Shown here piece after piece: positions 32,747-38,009 of a stretch of DNA of 38,009 nucleotides (the stretch's first letter is position 1; each line of letters opens with the position of its first letter). The stretch covers positions 1-38,009 of the forward strand of contig NZ_AJLE01000008.1 in assembly GCF_000296775.1 (NCBI RefSeq), in the 5' to 3' direction. A model generated the notes under the pieces. The model saw nothing but the letters and a program-made list of their open reading frames with translations, was not told the origin of the DNA and ran no database searches. The translations under genes were made by a program, and so were the position numbers. This DNA is from Sulfurovum sp. AR. Lineage in GTDB: Bacteria > Campylobacterota > Campylobacteria > Campylobacterales > Sulfurovaceae.

Positions 32747-34035
32747 TGATCAATCCCTCTGTATAAGATATCCAACGAGGCTTTTTCATAAGCCGCTTCA
32801 CTCTGTTCTATTCTCAAATTCAACTCTCTTTCCAATCCTTCAAGCTTGGCATTAAGCTCGCTTATTTTATCTATCTGGTGATTATTTCTAAGTCTATTGA
32901 CCATTCCTATCTTCTCTTGAGTCACATCAAGAAGATCCTGATCTTTCTCCTGTAAAGTCTTTAAATGCACGATCTTTTCATTTTTTGATCTTGCATCATA
33001 TTCATATTCTCGTTTGTGCAAATCACGTTCTTGCTTGATACGAAGTAGTTCATAATGCAATCTCTCAGACTCACTGTTATATCGAAAGCCTTCAAATATA
33101 TTCATCCTTATAGCAAATCCAATCTTCCAACTGTTCTTCCTGACATTTTGAAATGCATCATAGGCATCATTGGGGTCTGAACCATACATATAATAGTTCC
33201 CGTACAGTAGAAGTTTAGGAAGCTGAGAGCTGTGGTGCATAGAGATCTCTTCTTGCTTTTGAAGTATCTGTTGATCATACCTGTGTCCTTGTGTTGTCTC
33301 TTCAAAGTCATCAGCCAACATATCCGTCTCCTTGTATTTTATGGGTAAAAGCTTCGTTGTCTTCTCATTTATCTCCATATGGCTCAAACTGCTAAGTTTG
33401 ATAACATCTTCTTGATATTGCATAGATGAACGCTCTATGTCACGTTCAATATCTATCATAGTTATCGCTTCATCTCCCAAATCTACCTTAGAGTATTTAC
33501 CCGCCTTATACAAACGTTTTTTGGTCTCAAAAAGCTGTCGCCGTATATTGAGCATCTCTCTCTTGATCTCATTTTGCGTCTTCATCTTCAGCGCGCTGTT
33601 ATAACGCTCAAGAATCTCTTGATGAAGCTTCTTTTCTTCTTCACACCACAGAAGGTGTTGGACATCCACTTTGCTCTTGGCGATATTGATACTCTTTTGC
33701 GTTGTACCGAAATGATAAAGCTCATAATTAAGGTTTAGTGAGAGCGAGCTTTGATATCGAGTCCCACTTGTAATAATGGTATCTCCAACCGATTCTGTGC
33801 CCGTTGGGTAATCACCAAGATCACGGTTATGCTCTGTATTATATGAGAGAGAAAGACTTGGATAATACTGTGCATAGATTGTCTCCAAACTGGATTTTTC
33901 TATATTCTCATCACTTTTAACGATCTTGAGACGATTTGATTGTGAGGTCGCTGATTGTAAAAGCTCTTGATATGTAACAGGTGTCGCAGACAAAGTAAGG
34001 CTTGCTAACATTAAAAATGGTATACGGTGGGTCAA
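32731..34035 (-). CDS. TolC-like outer membrane channel of the type I secretion system
   Basis: 434 residues. The start is TTG at 34035 with AAGGA six bases before it, and the N-terminus (MTHRIPFLMLASLTLSATPV) is a signal peptide. The repeat halves, with YYPSLSLSYN, SLNLNYELYHFG and the later LPKLLLYGNYYMYG and IGFAIRMNIFEGF strand pairs between long helices, are typical of TolC-family channels. It starts just 14 bp past the hairpin terminator that follows the RTX gene, so it has little room for its own promoter. It overlaps the ABC gene by 16 bp. Confidence 0.92.
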   Translation of the reverse strand: MTHRIPFLMLASLTLSATPVTYQELLQSATSQSNRLKIVKSDENIEKSSLETIYAQYYPSLSLSYNTEHNRDLGDYPTGTESVGDTIITSGTRYQSSLSLNLNYELYHFGTTQKSINIAKSKVDVQHLLWCEEEKKLHQEILERYNSALKMKTQNEIKREMLNIRRQLFETKKRLYKAGKYSKVDLGDEAITMIDIERDIERSSMQYQEDVIKLSSLSHMEINEKTTKLLPIKYKETDMLADDFEETTQGHRYDQQILQKQEEISMHHSSQLPKLLLYGNYYMYGSDPNDAYDAFQNVRKNSWKIGFAIRMNIFEGFRYNSESERLHYELLRIKQERDLHKREYEYDARSKNEKIVHLKTLQEKDQDLLDVTQEKIGMVNRLRNNHQIDKISELNAKLEGLERELNLRIEQSEAAYEKASLDILYRGIDQCSQH

Positions 34036-34048
34036 TTATTTTCCTTGA

Positions 34049-34080
34049 AAAATCACAGTTTTAATAAGAACTGTGATTTT
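34049..34080 (-). terminator. Strong hairpin between the RTX gene and the secretion genes
   Basis: A perfect 12-bp stem (AAAATCACAGTT with AACTGTGATTTT) encloses an 8-base loop and ends in five T on the minus strand. It begins about 32 bp past the RTX stop and ends 14 bp before the TolC-like start. It should terminate most transcripts and act as an attenuator for the exporter genes. Confidence 0.8.
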
Positions 34081-34111
34081 ATCTTATCTTTCTTGTGTCA
34101 CGGTTACGTAA

Positions 34112-37100
34112 CTATGATTTCCATGCCGAGGTAAAGATATTCATCATATCTGCAGTGGCTTGTATCAATGGATTATCTAATGAGAATATCCCGTTATCTG
34201 ATGCATAGGCATTGAGCTGTTGGATGATAAGATCAACATCATCATTGGTCAGATAGCTTCCATCTGCAAGCTCAAATCTTTCGATCTTCTTGTCATCATT
34301 ATCCTGTTCATTGATCTTGATACTATCTGTTGCCCCGTACTGAATATGAAGGTCACCATAACTCATAAAAAAACTTATATCATTCATCGTAATACCTTCG
34401 CCGAACTTGACCGTATCAAATCCTGCGTCTTCGGTTCCCATGCCAAACAATCCGCCACTTTTATGATCATTGATTGTAGAATCTTCGTCACCTATTTCAA
34501 AGAAGTAGGTGTCATTTCCACCTTCTCCCTCAAGATAATCCGTACCTGTGCCACCAGATAAAAAGTCGTCACCTTCACCTGCTACAAGGTCATCATTACC
34601 TGCGTCACCCCAAAGGAAGTCATTTCCAAGGTCACCATATAGGTTATCATTTCCAAGTCCACCAATCAAGGCATCATCTCCGTCTTCTCCATGCAGATTA
34701 TCGTTTCCAGAGTCGCCGTAAAGCGTATCTGACCCAATACCTCCATAGAGGTTGTCATAGTCTTCTCCACCAAAGAGTGTATCATTTCCACCGAAACCTT
34801 TGAGGGTATCATCTTGAATACCTCCAAAAAGAACATCATCAAGATTGCTGCCGTTAAGATTACTTCCTGCTGACGTACTCAAAAGAAGGTTGGTCACATC
34901 ACTTGTTCCATCAGCCGATCCGGTAAAGAAAAAGCTTCCTTCACTTGCTGTTTTAATCACATCTTTATCAAGAGTGATATCACCTTGGGCTGTTGTGATC
35001 TTCTGCACACCTGAATCTATCGCAACAAAATAATCTGTCATACTAACCGTTCCCTGCCCTTGTACTGCAATATTTAAATTGTTCCCAACACGGGTAAAAG
35101 TAAGATCATTTTTATCAACAGTATTCATCACTAGAGTGTCCTGACCATTATCCGTAATGATGAGATCACCCCCTTCATAGATATACCCTTCTACAGTAAA
35201 GTTAAGTGTACTGGTAACCATACCCCCATTCCCATCTGCGACTAAAATAGTTGCCGAATCAGTACCGTTAAATGAACCATTTGCTTTATAATGCCAGTTT
35301 CCTTGATTATCTACTGTAACCAATCCATTTGCAGCTTGTGTAGCAACTGTATATGTCAGAATATCTCCATCGATGTCAGATGCTTCCACCTTACCATTCA
35401 TGTCGCGGATATTTGTTAGCGTAAAGGCTTCTTCTGCTGTTACTACTATTGGAGCATCATTGACTGCTGCAATATCGAAGCCTTGTGTACTTGTTGAGCT
35501 TAGACCGTATTCATTTGTCACTTTAACAAGTACAGAATCTATACCATTATAGTCTTGGCTAGGAGTATAGTTCCAGTTCCCGTCAGCATCAACTATAAAG
35601 TTTCCATTTGTTGCTGGTGTCATTACTTCATAAGTCAGTGCACCACCTACTGGATTGACTACATTGAATGCTCCGTTTGTAGGATTATCCTCGAGAAGTG
35701 TCACTGTTGTGTTTATTAAACTTGGAGCAGAGACTCTTGTATCGAAGTTCAACGTTTTGGTAATGCTTTCACCATTTCCATCATCAATAGTGATGATTGC
35801 AGAATCTGTACCCATATAAAGAGGATTGACATTGTACGTCCATGTCCCTGTTGCATCAACACTCAAGGTTCCATGAAGTGCTTGAGTCGATACGCTATAG
35901 GTCAACACATCTCCATCGGCATCACTTGCTCCAACATCGCCAGATTGCTCACGTACATCTTGAAGCACAACACTCGTCTCAGCTTCTATTATAGTCGGTG
36001 CTACGTTGGTGATCACCATCTCAAAGTTAAGTGTTGTTGTCGTAGATAAGCCATTGCCGTCATCTACAGTAATGATTGCAGAGTCTAGTCCCTTATATTT
36101 ATCATTGGCCGTATATGTCCAGATTCCATAACTGTTAATCGTAATACTTCCAAACTCAGGTGCGGTAGATACACTGTAATTCAAGGTATCTCCATCTTCA
36201 TCACGCGCCAAAACAATGCCTGTTTGCGTACTCACATCCGTCAATGTGTACGATGACTCACCAAACACGGTTGTTGGTGCATGATTGGAGTTTTTCTCAA
36301 TGAGCCCAGGAATATCATAGTGCTCACCATTATAGAACTGAAGTGATTCGATCTGAAAGCCATCCTGTGCCCAATTTGAAACGACAATGCTATCACGTCC
36401 TTCTTCCGGAAGATCGGCATCATAAGCAAAACTTAGCACCATATCATTACCGCTTACTGTAAGCGTTACATCCTTACGTGAAATACCTTCACCAAAGAAA
36501 ATCCCATCGATACCAGCAGAGTCGATAATAACGTCTCTTCCGTCACCTTTTTCATACAGATAGACATCATTTCCTGCTTCCCCGATCAGCATATCATCAC
36601 CCTTACCACCGTTAAGAGCATCATTACCCTCGCCAGCAGTCAGAGTATCATCTCCTGCAAGGCCTTTTAAGTAATCATCACCCTCATCTCCTGAAAGTGT
36701 CTCATTACCTTCCTCTCCGTAAAGTACGTCATTAAAACGTCCACCTGAAAGTTCTGTTCCTTCATCCAAGACTCTCAATGTCAGTTCATCATTCTCTCGT
36801 GCAGAGACAAGAGTCTCATAAATTGCATCTCTGTCTAGAACTGTTCCATCAGCAAGCTCGATAGTCTCGATAAGACCGGTTGAGTTGAACCAGTTTTTGA
36901 TACGGATCTGGTCATCAACAGACTTAATTGGAGTATCATCTTCCGCACTGACACGTATACCTACAAGTAGATCCTCTGTACCATGATCCCACTTAAGTAA
37001 AACCTGGTCTTGACCGATACCGGCACCAAGAAGAAGTTTATCTACTCCTATACCTGATATATCTTGATCATCGATGATATCCTTACCATCACCCAATTTA

Positions 37101-38009
37101 AATACATAGGTATCATTCCCATCTTCTCCAATAAGTATGTCATCTTCTTTGGTACTGATCAGAGTATCATTATTGGTAATCGTATTACTACTGTCATATT
37201 GGAACCAGACATCACGGACTACACCATCTGCACCTGTACCTGTATATTTGGTCTCATTAGTGATTAGGTTTCCATTTTCCGTCACTTCCACAAAAGTACT
37301 TCCTGCCTCACGATCTAAATGAATAGCTTGGACAACACTTTGCTGAAGAGTAATAAGTTCATCAGGTGTACTTTTACCGTCCTGGTTTACATCTTTCCAT
37401 AGTAACAAGTCTGAGAAATTATCATCTTTACTGTCAATGATACTATCCCCATTACTATCATACTGGGCTAAAGCTTCATATCCTTCAGCGGCGAATGTAC
37501 CATCTGCTAATTGAGTATGATTTCCGAAAAGTTCCGAACCGTCCGTAATTTTACCGTCACCATTCACATCTACCGCAAGTAGTGCATCACCCTTATCTAT
37601 CCATGCCGTATGTTCACGCTGACCATCACCATCATAATCAAAATATGCATTTGAGTCATTGAGAGATGTCGATGTGATGCTGTTATGGTTAAGGTCAAGA
37701 ACAATTGGTGGAGTTACCTCAGTGATTGCACCACCATCATTCCAAAAACTGTTCATGATATTCATCAGTTCTGCATTATCACGGATATCTTGAGGGCTTG
37801 TGATTGTAATACCGTTTTCCTGAGCATAGATTTCTAGATCAAGTAAAGCTCTATCGATGTCAATATTAGACATGTACGAGCCATCTACAAGTTCTATTCT
37901 TTCAATCAAATTGTTTGCATTAGAATATGAATTTATGGTAACTTGATCCCCATTGGCATAATCTACCACAAGATTATTTCCATTCTTAAAGAACACAAAA
38001 TCTGTAGTA
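34112..38009 (-). CDS. Giant RTX / cadherin-like protein secreted by the type I system (N-terminus outside the window)
   Basis: The frame runs open through the window edge; the first GTG at 37996 is an internal Val, so the gene continues beyond. Numbering from that GTG gives 1,294 residues. An RTX-related secretion-like module is at about 28-86, then four calcium-loop (DxDGDG-type) stretches at 120-213. An RTX nonapeptide block (GGxGxDxLx) is at 416-478. Four cadherin/VCBS-like domains follow (571-661, 666-753, 758-842, 848-935), then a second RTX block at 1048-1165 and the C-terminal secretion end (1236-1294, ending SAWKS). It is probably a calcium-dependent adhesin or other large surface protein. 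The missing N-terminus prevents a firm role. Confidence 0.93.
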   Translation of the reverse strand, partial: TTDFVFFKNGNNLVVDYANGDQVTINSYSNANNLIERIELVDGSYMSNIDIDRALLDLEIYAQENGITITSPQDIRDNAELMNIMNSFWNDGGAITEVTPPIVLDLNHNSITSTSLNDSNAYFDYDGDGQREHTAWIDKGDALLAVDVNGDGKITDGSELFGNHTQLADGTFAAEGYEALAQYDSNGDSIIDSKDDNFSDLLLWKDVNQDGKSTPDELITLQQSVVQAIHLDREAGSTFVEVTENGNLITNETKYTGTGADGVVRDVWFQYDSSNTITNNDTLISTKEDDILIGEDGNDTYVFKLGDGKDIIDDQDISGIGVDKLLLGAGIGQDQVLLKWDHGTEDLLVGIRVSAEDDTPIKSVDDQIRIKNWFNSTGLIETIELADGTVLDRDAIYETLVSARENDELTLRVLDEGTELSGGRFNDVLYGEEGNETLSGDEGDDYLKGLAGDDTLTAGEGNDALNGGKGDDMLIGEAGNDVYLYEKGDGRDVIIDSAGIDGIFFGEGISRKDVTLTVSGNDMVLSFAYDADLPEEGRDSIVVSNWAQDGFQIESLQFYNGEHYDIPGLIEKNSNHAPTTVFGESSYTLTDVSTQTGIVLARDEDGDTLNYSVSTAPEFGSITINSYGIWTYTANDKYKGLDSAIITVDDGNGLSTTTTLNFEMVITNVAPTIIEAETSVVLQDVREQSGDVGASDADGDVLTYSVSTQALHGTLSVDATGTWTYNVNPLYMGTDSAIITIDDGNGESITKTLNFDTRVSAPSLINTTVTLLEDNPTNGAFNVVNPVGGALTYEVMTPATNGNFIVDADGNWNYTPSQDYNGIDSVLVKVTNEYGLSSTSTQGFDIAAVNDAPIVVTAEEAFTLTNIRDMNGKVEASDIDGDILTYTVATQAANGLVTVDNQGNWHYKANGSFNGTDSATILVADGNGGMVTSTLNFTVEGYIYEGGDLIITDNGQDTLVMNTVDKNDLTFTRVGNNLNIAVQGQGTVSMTDYFVAIDSGVQKITTAQGDITLDKDVIKTASEGSFFFTGSADGTSDVTNLLLSTSAGSNLNGSNLDDVLFGGIQDDTLKGFGGNDTLFGGEDYDNLYGGIGSDTLYGDSGNDNLHGEDGDDALIGGLGNDNLYGDLGNDFLWGDAGNDDLVAGEGDDFLSGGTGTDYLEGEGGNDTYFFEIGDEDSTINDHKSGGLFGMGTEDAGFDTVKFGEGITMNDISFFMSYGDLHIQYGATDSIKINEQDNDDKKIERFELADGSYLTNDDVDLIIQQLNAYASDNGIFSLDNPLIQATADMMNIFTSAWKS
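34502..34855 (-). repeat. C-terminal RTX nonapeptide repeat block
   Basis: About twelve copies of GGxGxDxLx (for example GGNDTLFGG, GGLGNDNLYG, GEGDDFLSG) encoded in tandem, residues 1048-1165 of the RTX protein. They should form a calcium-filled beta-roll ahead of the secretion signal. Confidence 0.95.
35186..36286 (-). repeat. Four cadherin/VCBS-like domain repeats in the RTX protein
   Basis: Repeats of about 90 residues, with recurring DxDGDxLxYSVST, GxxxxxxxGxWxY and GxDSAxxxVxDGNG elements. Copies 1, 2 and 4 are close relatives; the third is more divergent. Confidence 0.85.
36563..36751 (-). repeat. N-terminal RTX nonapeptide repeat block
   Basis: About seven GGxGxDxLx copies (for example GDEGDDYLKG, GEGNDALNGG, GKGDDMLIGE), residues 416-478 as numbered from the window edge. 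Confidence 0.92.

Noticed and set aside
34502-36751. Repeated DNA in the RTX gene considered as a CRISPR or tandem array
   Set aside because: The repeats are in-frame protein repeats of RTX and cadherin-like domains; no spacer-repeat pattern exists anywhere in the window.

Overview
The window looks like a chromosomal segment of a Campylobacterota (epsilonproteobacterial) bacterium, most likely Sulfurovum-like. The evidence is the ribosomal protein order with no rpmD (L30) between rpsE and rplO, low-GC DNA, TATAAT-dominated promoters with poor -35 boxes, a short-domain-1 MurE, and the accessory gene mix. The genus is an inference; no search was run.

Left part (1-6,100): a truncated secreted protein and a three-Ig-domain surface lipoprotein on the minus strand. 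A 0.5 kb stretch without a large gene follows; it holds two promoter regions with 11-bp-spaced TGTTAT half-sites, a T8G8 tract and a 41-codon gene. Next, all on the minus strand, come ybaB, panD, a thioredoxin-fold 2Fe-2S protein, murE, a TPR-like protein and a NifU C-terminal-domain protein.

Middle (6,269-21,616): the S10/spc/alpha ribosomal supercluster on the minus strand, rpsJ to infA and then rpmJ to rplQ. It is split by a membrane-bound diguanylate cyclase gene between a strong terminator after infA and a separate promoter for the alpha operon. Upstream and divergent lie an AAA ATPase gene, the SRP RNA gene (ffs) and tRNA-Ser(GGA).

Right part (23,234-38,009): a very AT-rich MBOAT acyltransferase plus SGNH-like protein pair (probable polysaccharide O-acetylation); a MORN-type lipoprotein; a YgjP-like metalloprotease; a zinc-ribbon membrane protein whose reading frame is split at an A7 slippery site; a group II truncated haemoglobin; a secreted MsrB-MsrA fusion; and a DoxX protein. 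Last is a type I secretion operon reading leftwards: a giant RTX/cadherin-like substrate (its N-terminus lies beyond the window), a 12-bp terminator hairpin, a TolC-like protein, an ABC exporter and an HlyD-like adaptor.

The points most worth following up are the split zinc-ribbon gene with a dnaX-type A AAA AAG site, the 11-bp half-site arrays shared by the lipoprotein and the 41-codon gene, the internal duplicate of the RTX secretion-end module, the hairpin between the RTX gene and its exporter, and the diguanylate cyclase insertion in the ribosomal cluster.
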